Positions 12,989-25,272 of a DNA stretch of 64,000 nt are shown here, one piece after another. Each line of letters starts with the position of its first letter. Positions within the stretch are counted from its first letter, which is position 1. The notes under the pieces were generated by a model. That model did not search any database, had not been told where the DNA came from, and saw only the letters and a list, made by a program, of their open reading frames with translations. The position numbers were made by a program, and so were the translations under genes. The DNA is from Dirofilaria immitis (Eukaryota > Nematoda > Chromadorea > Rhabditida > Onchocercidae). The stretch spans positions 2,102,501 through 2,166,500 of the forward strand of contig JAKNDB010000068.1 of NCBI GenBank assembly GCA_024305405.1, in the 5' to 3' direction.

Positions 12989-15900
12989 ATGAAACCGCAG
13001 CAGGATAACGTATTTCGTGTTTATCTATACAAGAAAGGTGACAAAAATGTAAAGGAAAGACATGTGACATTATATTGGTAATTCAGTATTTCATATATAT
13101 ATATATATGTTGTTTATATGAGATAGTTTTGAATTTCTCGAGTAGTTATGAAAGAGAGAGAGAGAGATTTAAGACTATTGAAATTCAAATATAAGTATCA
13201 TATAGCTTATTCATACTTTTTTCTGAAATTTCTTTATCTTATTCAAGTTGGAAATCATTTATAGTTCTTAATCAGGTAGATCTCTAATAATTATTTGAAA
13301 AATTCACTAACACTATCAGTTACAGTGGAATATGGTCATTCATTTCTATCTAGTTGGAGCTGGTTTTTTTTTATTATTGTAGTTAACAGATTATCTTTGT
13401 TTTTAGAGCAGTAAAGATCTACCTGGATTACGTCTAGGTGATATATTGGAGATCTCATCATCATCGATTCAATACTTCTATGTGCAGCATTTACACGAAG
13501 ATATTGAAAGTGGGACATATCGAGAAAGACGCATTTATATTGAAAAAACTATTGCCGATATATTTTCACTTTCTCAAAATCAATATGTTATGGTCAAAAT
13601 TGTCGAGAAAAAGCAGGCACGCTAATAAAAGTTTAAAATTCGATATATTTGACTTAAATTTTTGTTGTTGAATATCTTTCTCTTAATTAAAATGCCAAAG
13701 TCTTACTAAGCTTTCTTCTTTTGTTTACAATATTCATCATCAAATCAATCATCAAATCAACGCAATATAGAGTGGTGAATATATTAAAAATAATGACCTT
13801 TTACAATATAATTATTAAATTTACACTAATAGAGTAGAATCAAATTCATATAGGTTGCGTTGGATAACATCGAGATCACCATCAAGGAACACTATATTAG
13901 TCGATCCGATATGTGGCGTTATCGAACCTGCCTTATCGATACATGTGCATATGTGGGAAAAAAAGTGGAATGGTTGCTTGTCCCAGCTACTGTTATTAAT
14001 CTTTGGTCAAAGGGTGAAATTGTAAGCATTCTATTATTACATATATGCTAGTAACAAAATACAAACTTTCACCAGTAATAAATTTTGTTCCATGGAAAAG
14101 TTATATTTTTTCCAATTGTGAAATCCAGCATTGATTTTACTTTGACTATTAAATTTGAATCAATATTTTGCTTATTGTTCTAATAAAAGTTTATTAACAG
14201 AATCCTGCTTGATATAAAGCTGTTGCGATGATCACAACATAGTAAATATATGTAATACATCGCTATGCATATATTGGTCATCAAGAAAGATGCAAAGCAA
14301 TACCAGTTTTATAGAATATTTGCGATTTATACATCTTAGACTCTCTGCTCAGTTTATAATATTTATTTTCAGGTTAGAAGTGGTTACGTCTCAGTGGATA
14401 CACGTGTAGTGTTTCGTTCAGCAAGCACTATGGTGTGTTGTTTTATTCTTAAGGTTTTTGAAATTTCATTATAATTATACATTATATAGAATTTTTATAT
14501 TACTATAATGCGAAGTTATTCAGATGCTGGTATATATTCAAATGAGTTCAGAAATGTGGAATTTTGATCCATATGGTGATCTTTATTTCGAAAAATGCAC
14601 AAATGGTTTTTTCCCACAGCTGTTTGAACAATGGAATAAGCAGCATTGTGCGCATTCGGTAACATTTATTGTTACCTCAAGGTTATTTTTAATTCGTGAA
14701 TATCTCAATGTAAAATGCAGTATTTTTATGTTGATGGGAATTAAGTTTAAATTATCTAGGTTAACTTTGCACTGAGATACCGATTTGCTCTCACATTTCA
14801 ATGCACTTTGGTGCACTCTGTTAGTTTTTAACCAAAATTCGACTTAGAACAGCAGAAATCAAGATGAAATGCAAAAGCAATATGAAGCAATGCTATGCGA
14901 TGCTATAACAATCGGTCTTTTTTCAGATGGCATTTTGAGGAAGAAGTTTTAAGCGAGGAAATGAAAGAGAAACTGTGTATCGATTACAGAGGAAAATATT
15001 ACGAGGTTTGATAACTACTGCTATGCTTCATCGTTTTTAATGAATCTCATTATATTTCAGTTTCGAATTTTGTTTAAATATTGTTTCTTTTTGCAGGATT
15101 TTTATCAAATTATCGTGCAAAATGAACATTACGATGATTGGAATCATGCTGTTTTATCAAAGGTTTGTAGATCTTTCGATTTTGCATGGAAATTTTTTCA
15201 CGAGTGCCGAAATACTTTACTTTGTTTTATAGTTGCGGTTCGTCTTCAACACGTACAAAAAAACTGTGAAGGAATTCATCTGCAAGCAATTAAATGTTTG
15301 TTTTAATTTTCTTCATAAATCTCAAATTTGCAGATATTATTTCCAGTAATGAGTTTTAAAAATGAATTTTAAAGTTTTCCACTCTGTGAAACTGAATTAT
15401 TTACATATCAGATGGATACAAAAGAAAAGAGTTTGCTGTAATTTCAACAGCTGCTGATGGTAATTTCCTGCAAGTCCTCAATTTATCCATGAATGAATTT
15501 AGTATTTATTATACTAATCGCCGTTTTGAAACTGTTGGCCAGCAGGTTTGAATAGTAATGGTTTCTTTTTGAATTTAATTTTCATTTATTCGCTATTTTG
15601 AAATGGATTTCATATTTCATCGAGCTGCTTTTCCTTTATATGCGGCGATGGATAAGTTTTTTACTATTGATATGAAATATAAATTAGAAATGATGCTGAT
15701 AAAAACAATCGTCATAATAAGTTTTTCAGATATTATTCGGGTGAGGTTTTTTTGATTAATTAAAACCATTTTGATTTCATTAAATCGAAACTATTAGAAA
15801 ATCAATAGAATTTCAGATTGTTTTTGTCAGCGCAGGTGGAGGAGTTTTCAATGTTGATCGTAATTTAGTCAACATGACTAAACAACGCCTCATTGACATG

Positions 15901-18900
15901 GGTATATCTCTGGATCTTGTATGCCTTGGTGAACAACCACTTCATGCTGTTCCTCTTTTTGTTTTTCAGAGGTTTGTCCATTTTTGCAATGAATGCACTT
16001 TTCAACTTTTGCCTTTCCACTGTTAAATTTTTCCGCTTGTTTATCTCATAGTATTCCGTCGAAATTAACATAAAACTTATGGGTAAATCAAATGTGAGAT
16101 TTCATCATAAATACCTTTTCTTTTATGTCTCTTCTAAAGATATTTTAATATTCAGTAACTATAGAATAAATGGTATCTATCCTTCGGAAGATTATTTAAT
16201 ACCACACTGGATGAATTATTCATATTATCAGATGAGCCGACGTTCTGCAATATCGATTAAGTTCAAACCAAGGATTAATGTTCCAGATGTGTGCCATCGG
16301 GTTTGTCATTATTTTGTACTTTACTGATTGCGAGTAAGTATCATTTAAATTTAAGCGAATTTTGCATTCTCCTTACAGCATGCTCGTAGAAGGCTGGTTA
16401 TGGAAACGAATGGTTTACTTATTGATGATTTCGATGCTGCTGACGAGAAGGCATTTTCATCACTTCTTGAAGACAATTCCATGAAAAGTAATACAAATCT
16501 AGCATCTGAGTTCGCAAAAGAGTTTTCGATCAAGAAAAATTTAAATCACGACGACACCCCATTTGTTTGTATTTTTATCTTCTATTTTTATTTTTGTCCC
16601 ATTTCGATTTCATTGAAATCCTCTTTATAAATAAAAACGAGTACTGACATAGGAAGGAAAATGCATCTTTCTGCACATAGAGCATTGCTAGATTAATGTA
16701 TTTTTTCCTGTTGATTTCCTATTTTTTCCTGTTGAAGTAGCAGCATTCTTTTTCTGACTTGTAAAATATGACTTTTTTCAGAGAACCTAAATTATAACGT
16801 ATACGTTATAATTTATGACAAGGAATGTAAGTGTAAATCGATAATAAAAAATTTTCAGAAATTATATCATGCCACAGAAAACTCGTGGCAAAATAGTGTA
16901 GAGAAATGTGTTGCCAGCAGCAGTCTTCCTGAATCTGATATCTCAGTTGGTCCGCTAGAATGCAAAAAATCACAGGATAAACTGACTATGATTGAGAGAC
17001 GTCCGCTAATTAATCCATTCAAACCAGAAGAATTTAGCGGTGTGTATTTCTTTTATTTTCCGCTCTAAGCTACCAAGAGATTTTATTCATTATTTTTGGT
17101 GTTGTAATGGAAGATATTAGTTACCGCTTTTCTATTTTTTTTCTTTTTGCTTATTTTTGTGATAGAAGTAATTATTAACTGGTTGTTATTTTTTAAAAAA
17201 GATTGGGAATTATATTATATTGGCGATTAGAATTTTGAACCGTCACTCTGCTTAAACGTCATTGTAAAATGGTATTAAATACATTACATTTACTTCGCAA
17301 TTTTTCTCAACTTTTTGAACATCTCTAGCATTTTCGGTTCAAGGAGAGAAAATTTTACTACGATAACACAATTTTTGTTATTCTCATAATGTCAAATATA
17401 TAAAATATTGAAGTGTAATACATAGAGCTAATTTGCTGTCGTTTAAAGAATTTCTTTAAAACAGAAGTCAATCAATAGATAGATAGGGAGTGATTGAGAA
17501 GTTGATGTCACAGTTTTTATAAGAGAGCAGATATTAGCTCGTATATAATGTCTTTATTGTTTGTAACAACAAAATAACACAAGATTGTTGTATGGTATTA
17601 GTTAGTCGGCAGTATAATGTTTAATATTTGTGATTACGAGTTTACATTACAACTTTTAGTGCCAATCACAGCCAATAGGCGTCGCTGGATTCATGTATTT
17701 CCGGTTGATAAACTCGGACGTTCAAAATTAGCGCATCATTATGTAGCAGGTGAAAGTGTTGTTAATATTATACAGAGTGATGAGCCAGAACCAATTAAAG
17801 CAGCTGCTGTATCAATGCTTACTGTTTCCAGTTCCCCACCATACAAATCATCTCAACTATGTGAAGATATTGGTGGTAGCAGGTTTGTGTCATGAATTTT
17901 TTGATTTCATTTTCGTTAATTTTTTTTTGTTTTTGGAATAAAAAACTAATGAGCTACTGGGAATGTTCCGAGCTATGACACCATTAACTCCTTTTAATAT
18001 TACAGTTTTTTTCTTTTGCATTCTATAAATTTCTGCTGTAATTGCTTTATCCATTATTTTTTTATAACCAAGCAAATGAGAGAGACACCCGGCAAAGGAT
18101 TAATTATAAGAGTTGTATAGGCTACAAATTATGTTTCGAATTGCTTTAAATGTCAAAAAATAATATTTTATTTTTAACTCTATTACAAAAATATCATAAA
18201 TAAGATTTTCGATTAATTATTTTTGCAGGGTTACTGGACTAGGAGCAGGTGGAAAGAGGTGCGTTTGGGCTTGGGGTTCAACTGGTGAAGAGAAATGGAA
18301 TCCAGATGTGGAAATTGGTGTTGATTGGAAATCACTTGTACGTACGGCTCTTCTTCCATTAACTACAGATTTTTTCCGGATGGACGTAGTATCAATGCAG
18401 ACTATGTAGTTAAAGTAATTTATTTATTCCTTTTTTTTTGTTACTTACCAAGATTAATGAAACTTGGTGGTTACAGATTCTTTTCTCTTATATTGTGAAT
18501 TAATTAGAGTTATGCTGAGTATGACTGATTGAGAATTGTGGTTTTTCGATTTGCTTATTGTACTGGAAAGTTGTTTCATTGAGAATTTGTATTCATTCTC
18601 ATTTTTTAGGCCCATCAGCTACCCGTGTATTTCGATTCGTTACGTGAATGGTTGGGTGATTCGAAGTGTGATGATTTAGAAGGGCTTCGAAATCTTGTTT
18701 TTGATCAACTTGTTTGTCAGCGATTGCAGCGTGGTTTTCAAATAGTACTTCTGAATAAAAAGATGATACATGCAGCCATTGGTATTAGTGTAAGTTATCA
18801 TCGATCAATTCTGAATAGGAGTTATTGGCAAGATGCAGACTTTGCAAATGTAACACTAATGTAATATCGAATAATTACGTCAACTTTAACCAACAAGCAC

Positions 18901-21900
18901 TATAGTTAAAATTAACGCTTGATGCTGAAATATTTTGAAAATGAAAATGTATTTTTCGCCTGAAATATTTTCCATTCTTATACTATGTAGATTATTTAGG
19001 AAGAGCAGTCGGAAAGAATGGAAAATACGAAGATGGTTTCTCGAGAATGTTTCTTGTCATTCAGTCGAACTTATCACCGGCTATATATGGAAGGTGATGG
19101 AATAACAGTTGTTCAATTTTACCGAGATCTGAAGAATCTCAAGAAAGTCTTGAAGTAGCTAAGCGAAGAGAATATACATATCAACTCCAAATACCGCACA
19201 GTCCTCAGTATATTTTATGTAGTACAAGGTATTTTTTCGTTCGAATACTTAATGCTCATATGCTCTCATTCGCCTTCGTTTTCAATCACTGTTAGCATAA
19301 AATACATAGAGTAATGTTAACTGATTTTTAAATAAATGTAAGACGCATTTGAAATACGGAAGTATTTATTGAACTATATCTTTCCGTTTGTATAAATCAT
19401 TTTTAACTGGAAATCAATTTAAGATGGAAATTTTGAAAGGAAGATTGAGCATTATAAAATATTGACTTTTAAAAGTTTTTCTTGAAGTAAATAAATCAAT
19501 GCATATCCATTTTGGATTTATTAATGTTAGAATGGTTTTTATGAATTATTTCTCCTTTTTAGATTTCAAAAATATGATTTGTCGAACTTGAATTGGAGTC
19601 TTCTTGATACACAACTACAAAATCGTTATGTCCCACGATTGTTCTGGGACGATATGAAATGTTTTGCATCTAGGTTAATTTTTTATGTTCATTCTTAAAA
19701 TTTTCTATTATAGACATATGTTAGTGCTATTTTATATTAACATTTATATCTCATAATATTTAAAATTAAGAAAATATTAAGGAAAATTTTTCTAGAAATA
19801 AATGATGTGATATGATGTTTAGGTTTTTACTTACACCATTGTGTACCTCCATAACGAAAGCAATCACAAATGAACGTAATGGTGGTGACAAATATATGGC
19901 ACTTTTTGATTCGTCATTCTCCAGAAGACAGGAAGAAGGGTTTCTGAAGTTTGTTGAAGTCGTAAATCGACTCAGAAGGAAAACTTTGCTAAGGCACAAA
20001 AGGTATTGACTGTTATTACTTTTTTATGTTAAATAGGAAATATTAGTATATGAAATCTTAAATATTACTAGCATTTTTAGTGTTGCTTGAAAAATTTAAG
20101 ATCTGATTAAGGAAAATGGTCAACTGCGTGAATATGAATCTTTCAATAACAAGATAAGGTATGCTCAAGTTAGCTTAAAATATAGCATTTTGTAATTATG
20201 GCCATCACTTCCAGATTAATGGTTTCTCTAAGCGATGTTGAAAGTCGAATATACAGCATTAAAAATATTGATGTTTTGTTAGATGGATGGCGTGAAAGTT
20301 GTTTACCACTTTATTCGCAGGATCCTACCAGTCAATTTCCCTCATGCATGTTTCTAACAATAGAATTTGTTGCCTGGCTAATTGCTAATGTTTCTGAACT
20401 ATCAAGTCGACAAGCTGCTATCGAATTTGCTGAAAGTTTAATTTTAGCTGGAAGGATACGGATGCTACAACCAAGTTTATATTTGATATTTATTTGAAGA
20501 AAATACTTTTATAACTTTTTAAGTTGAAGACATTGCGAAATTTTTTTTTTTACATTACATATGTTTAGCAACTTCATCCTTAATCGAAATCACCAGTAAT
20601 TTATCTGGGAACGAGGAAAAAGAGTGGATTAAATAGAATGGATTAAATTAAATGGAATATTCTGCTATAGGAGATTATTCTTCATATGGTATATGTTAGC
20701 AATGTTCTTAGAGTAATAATTTAAAAGATGGAGGTTAATTTTTGCCTCTTTTTAGCTGAAATATTAGTCGATGATCTCGAATCTTCCGTATCGGCTGAAA
20801 GTTACGGACATGAATTTCGTTACGGTTTCTTCTTGTGTTACTTTGTCGACAAATGTATTTCGGATGATAAAATAGAAGAAAAAGAAACTTGGTCTAGAGT
20901 CATTCAGTGTGAAATTGATAAAAGTAAGTTGGCTATTATATTGCTGTTTCGAAGAAGAGATCGAAGTCCTATAAAACACCTATTTTAGATGTTCGAATCT
21001 GACATCGGTCGATTGTGCATATAGATTGAAATCGGTAGATATGAAGTTTTATGCACACCTACAGAAAGCAACAGATTCTGGAGGGCATGATTATCTGCCG
21101 CAACATATACCGCAATTCGTGGAGTGGGGCAAAGTAAGCATTTTTCCATATTTTGTTTTTCATCCTGTTATTTTTGGCAAATTTCAGATTGCAAAAAAGT
21201 AGTAACTCTTCCGTAATGACATGATTGTCTTAGGTTTGCATGGTTTTTAAAGAAAAATAAACGTTTCATTCAACTTTCGGCCATTTATCGAACGTCGTGG
21301 TGGAAGAGCTTGTTTAGCTTTTAATTTCCTTGAAGCTTTCAAAATATTCGTTGTGTGTTAGAGTGTGATCGTCATAGAAGTTAGAACTAATACATCTTTA
21401 TTTGTTTGGACCACTTTTTTCTCGGACTGTGGAAATTTGGTTCTTATTCTTTCGAAAATTTAATATTGCATTAGATTTTCTCTATTTCAGGTTTCTTACG
21501 AAAAACTTTTACGCCACAAAATCTTTTGAAATTGGAATACGTTGGTTCATGGCAAATAGTCAGACAATGGCGGAAACTGTGCGTTACTGGTGTAGCAAAG
21601 CGACTAATCTTTCGTTTCATATGTTTCCGGTTCCTGAGGATCCTTTCTCACATGCTCTAAATCCTTTTTCGCCACCTCTTCAGTGTCCTGTGATCATACC
21701 TTTCAAACCAAATAAAATTAACTCGCATCATGTGAGGCTTTTGAGTTTACCAAAATAACAATCTTTAATTATGAAATTTTTTCCACAAATTCTTTACGTT
21801 ATTATCTTTCTAGGCGTTTCAAAATTTAAAAGAATCTTACTTTTCTCGTCGTATATCTCATAATCCTGAAATCTTCGCTGTTCCTTTCAAAATTCTTTCA

Positions 21901-22602
21901 CTAGTTGATAGTTAAAGTTGGATGGTAAAATCATCTCCTTCATATTATTATAGCTCTTTGGAAAAACTGCATATGATACTTATTCATTTCCCTATACTAG
22001 ATGAATTGATGCATTATAGTGGTTTTTGATTTTATGAAAATACTGTTAATCATAACTATGCATTTATTTTAGTTCCAACGACTTATTACCACCATAGTCA
22101 CAGCCTTTGGATTCATTGAAATGGGTTGCTCGTCACACAAGGTACCACAGTACGTTCATCTTACAGGTGGTATGTTTTTGATGTATGATGAAATACGCTG
22201 TGCATTTGTTTGGTCCTGGAATCACATGCTCAGTCATCGATATCGTACAAACTTGTAATTCGTTTTTATTTCTATTTTTTCTCGAAAACTTCCAAAAAAA
22301 CATCATGTGTAATTAAGAGATTCTTTTGCTTAGGGATGGTGTTCTAATCTACGTGTTATTAAACATTTTGATTAAGTAATCTATATTTTAATTCATTTAA
22401 TGTTTAAAATTGGGTAGATCATTAATAAAAAGAGTCTTTATATGGAATCTATATAAAATATTTTTTTATGACTTGTATTCCTTTTTTCAGAAATTGCTCA
22501 GAAGATTTTCGGGATTACATGTTATCAGATTTTCAATCATTTTGTAATAATTCGAACAATCGTATTGATAATTATATCCGTGATTTGCTTGAGAATCAAT
22601 AA
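12989..22602 (+). CDS. depdc5: DEPDC5/IML1, GATOR1 complex subunit
   Basis: DEPDC5 is the largest subunit of GATOR1, the GAP complex (with NPRL2 and NPRL3) that restrains RagA/B and TORC1 at the lysosome. Exons: 12989-13048, 13407-13616, 13854-14021, 14373-14432, 14524-14681, 14927-15005, 15097-15162, 15334-15345, 15412-15545, 15817-15971, 16156-16300, 16379-16564, 16859-17039, 17660-17882, 18229-18414, 18610-18789, 19000-19228, 19563-19673, 19823-20002, 20081-20158, 20215-20474, 20756-20923, 20989-21133, 21491-21731, 21814-21924, 22073-22254, 22491-22602. Family landmarks are [55 protein letters not shown], the DEP domain (20215-20923) and the C-terminal [10 protein letters not shown] and YVHLTGG blocks. 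Roughly 1,330 residues against about 1,600 in human; the low-complexity middle is shorter. Frame breaks occur near 18370-18375, 19122, 20920-20923 and 21501-21505, and an in-frame TAA at 21913. Exons near 13048, 15334 and 20081 are uncertain. The intron after 13616 appears to use a GC donor. Confidence 0.92.
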
Positions 22603-22724
22603 ATTGATCACAAATTCGGTGTAGAAATGTGTCTTAAAGTTTGCCGTTTTTTCGGTATGATAGATCTTTTCGAAATAATAATATGATATTAGAAAATATC
22701 ATTTCTTCGCTAAACTGAATTAAA

Positions 22725-22738
22725 TTTCATTGTGTTAG
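22725..22738 (+). promoter_or_regulatory. Candidate trans-splice acceptor upstream of GPN3
   Basis: TTTCATTGTGTTAG ends at 22738, 38 bases before the GPN3 ATG and 136 bases after the DEPDC5 stop. In nematode operons the downstream mRNA is released by trans-splicing at such a site. The site is seen; its use is inferred. Confidence 0.4.
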
Positions 22739-22776
22739 AAAATTTGGAAACTGACGATGAACACTGATTGGTTGTA

Positions 22777-25254
22777 ATGAAGTATGCGCAATTAGTTGTT
22801 GGTCCAGCAGGAAGTGGGAAGGTTTGTATTTAGCTGAATTGATGATTATCTGACTAATGAGTCTCATAAAGCTTTAAATCTGCAACGTAGTTAGGAAGTT
22901 CGACATTATTATTTCTGAAATGAGGTTTCCTTACTACACAATTTCAAGTGGATAACATTTTTATTAATAAGATAAAATTTATTCTAATGCCAGAAAAATC
23001 ATGTACTGAATAATACTTATGAAATATTTTAAGTCAACATATTGTTCTGTGGTACAGCAACATTGTCTTTCGATAGGTCGTAGCGTTTTTCTCGTTAATT
23101 TGGATCCTGCGGCCGAAAAATTTGCCTACAATGCTGCAGTTGGTTCGTTTGTCTTGTTACGAAGTTTTCTTTTTGTTAACTTTTTAAATTTAGATTGTAT
23201 ATTATTAAAACATTTTTAACAATTACTACTGAATTTTGAATGAAGTTTTTAACAAATATTAATGAATTTCTGAAATGGATTATTACTATATACCAATTTT
23301 TTGAAATCGATCTTTTTTCAATATCGTTCAGTTTCATTTATTTCAAAAACAAAGAATAATTTATTTTGCTTTGGTCATAAATATTCACTTGATCGAATTT
23401 ATACATTTACAGTAGTAGTTATATGGAATTATTTTTATATGTTAGATGTGCGAGAGCTGATCAGCGTAGACGATGTACAAGAAGATAAACAACTGGTACT
23501 TGGTCCAAATGGTGCTTTGGTATTTTGCATGGAATATTTGGTACAAAATTTAGATTGGCTTCATGACCAGCTGAATGAGGGAGAGGACGATTACTTCATC
23601 TTTGATTGTCCAGGTAATCTTTGATTGTTATGTCATTCTATTAGATCTTCTGTTTCGCTCACTTGATGTCGATTATATTTCATCAAGAATGTAATTTGAA
23701 GTATGAGATCATTCATGTTTTAGTAGGTCTTTATTTTCTGATATGCTGCATAAAATTCTCTTTCTTTCGATGGCTATATAATTCTGTTTCTAATTATTTT
23801 AGGTCAGATAGAGCTATACAGTCACTTGCCAGTGATGAGGCAAATTGTTAATGCATTAAAATCATGGGATTTTAATATATGCTCTGTATTCCTTCTCGAT
23901 ACGCAGTTTGTTTTGGATTGTGACAAATTTTTAGGTGGTGCATTGACTACTCTTTCGACTATGGTTGCATTGGAGGTGAATCCTATTACATGATGAAAAT
24001 TTAGGAGAATTGTGAGCTGTTTTCCAGATCCCATTATTTAACTGAGATATATGCTGAAGCTTATTCTACCTCTTACAGGTGCCGGCAATAAATGTATTAT
24101 CAAAAGTGGATTTGTTATCAGATCGTAATAAAGAATTGTTGGAAACTTTTCTAGAAAATGATGTATGCTCCATTCTGGACTGTGAAGAAACCTCTCCGTG
24201 GAATGAGAAGTACCGTCAGCTTTCACGAACAATCGCCGAAATTTTGGATGACTATAGTCTTGTATGTATCTTTGTTATATAAGGACTCTTACTTTGCTTT
24301 GGAAAGTTCTGTAAATTTTAAGTTGCATTTTGTAACATTATATAATATTCTTCATCTCTTGTTATAGTTTTTGATGTCTCTTGGGAACTTTTGTAGTGCT
24401 GGTTTTTAGCATGTATTTCAATATTATTTGAAGAGAACATTTTCATAAGAAGCATTTTTGAGGTGCGTTTTGTTCCATTGGACATTCAAGATGATGAATC
24501 GATAAATGACCTTCTTTCGCTCATTGACAATACAATACAACATGGCGAGAATTTGGAGGTAAATTTTGCATTTATTGTAATAGATCTCATAGAGATTATT
24601 ATTGCTTATACTGAGGTTGGCTCTTCAAACAGAAAAGAATTATACGCTTACAGAACTTCATTTATATTTATGCATTTATATTTTTATGGATCAAAATTGT
24701 GTAAAATCAAATGTTGCTTAGATGACTAAGTGATAATATCAAATATCTAGAACCCAAATAAGAAAAGTAGTTACTTTATATCCACGCTGAAAATTTTATA
24801 TTCATAGTGAAAAAGAGTTTGAATGTTTATAAGACCACACTGAAAAGGTGTAAGATGTAGATTACATGACTATATGAGTATAACAGATATGATCAACGTT
24901 TGACATGAAATAATTTTAAAGTTTTACATTTCATTTGTCATACATAAGATTTAACTTTTCTGTTACACATAAATAAATCATAGATATACGATATACAACA
25001 TCTGTAGACGTTATAACAATTTACAGATAAAGATGTTATCTTTAAAAAATAGAACAATATAAATAAGTATAATTTAGTCATTTATTACAAAATAATTGTG
25101 AATAAATTTCTTGCTAATCGAAAACCAGTTATACTGTTGTTGTTCTGAAAAAAAACTAGATTTTTATTTTTTTCTTATTTTCTGCATTTCAATTACTTTG
25201 CAGGTGAAAGATCGCTATCCGGAAGAAATGGACGATGATAATAATGTTTATTGA
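22777..25254 (+). CDS. gpn3: GPN-loop GTPase 3
   Basis: GPN3 is a cytoplasmic GPN-loop GTPase that acts with GPN1 in assembly and nuclear import of RNA polymerase II. Exons: 22777-22821, 23034-23142, 23446-23613, 23803-23975, 24079-24261, 24463-24558, 25204-25254; all join in phase with no frame break. The 274-residue product (human: 284) shows the P-loop GPAGSGKST at the first exon junction, NLDPAAE, the diagnostic Gly-Pro-Asn loop in [10 protein letters not shown], the G3 motif DCPGQIELY, the G4-like NVLSKVDLL and a conserved DDYSLVRFVPLD block before an acidic tail. The start is the only Met before AQLVVGP, as in the family. It lies 174 bases downstream of DEPDC5 on the same strand, which suggests an operon. 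Confidence 0.95.
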
Positions 25255-25266
25255 GAGTAAACTTGC

Positions 25267-25272
25267 AATAAA
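25267..25272 (+). terminator. Polyadenylation signal of GPN3
   Basis: AATAAA begins 12 bases after the GPN3 stop codon. It is a canonical poly(A) signal, with a T-rich stretch further downstream; this implies a very short 3' UTR, as is common in nematodes. Confidence 0.5.
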
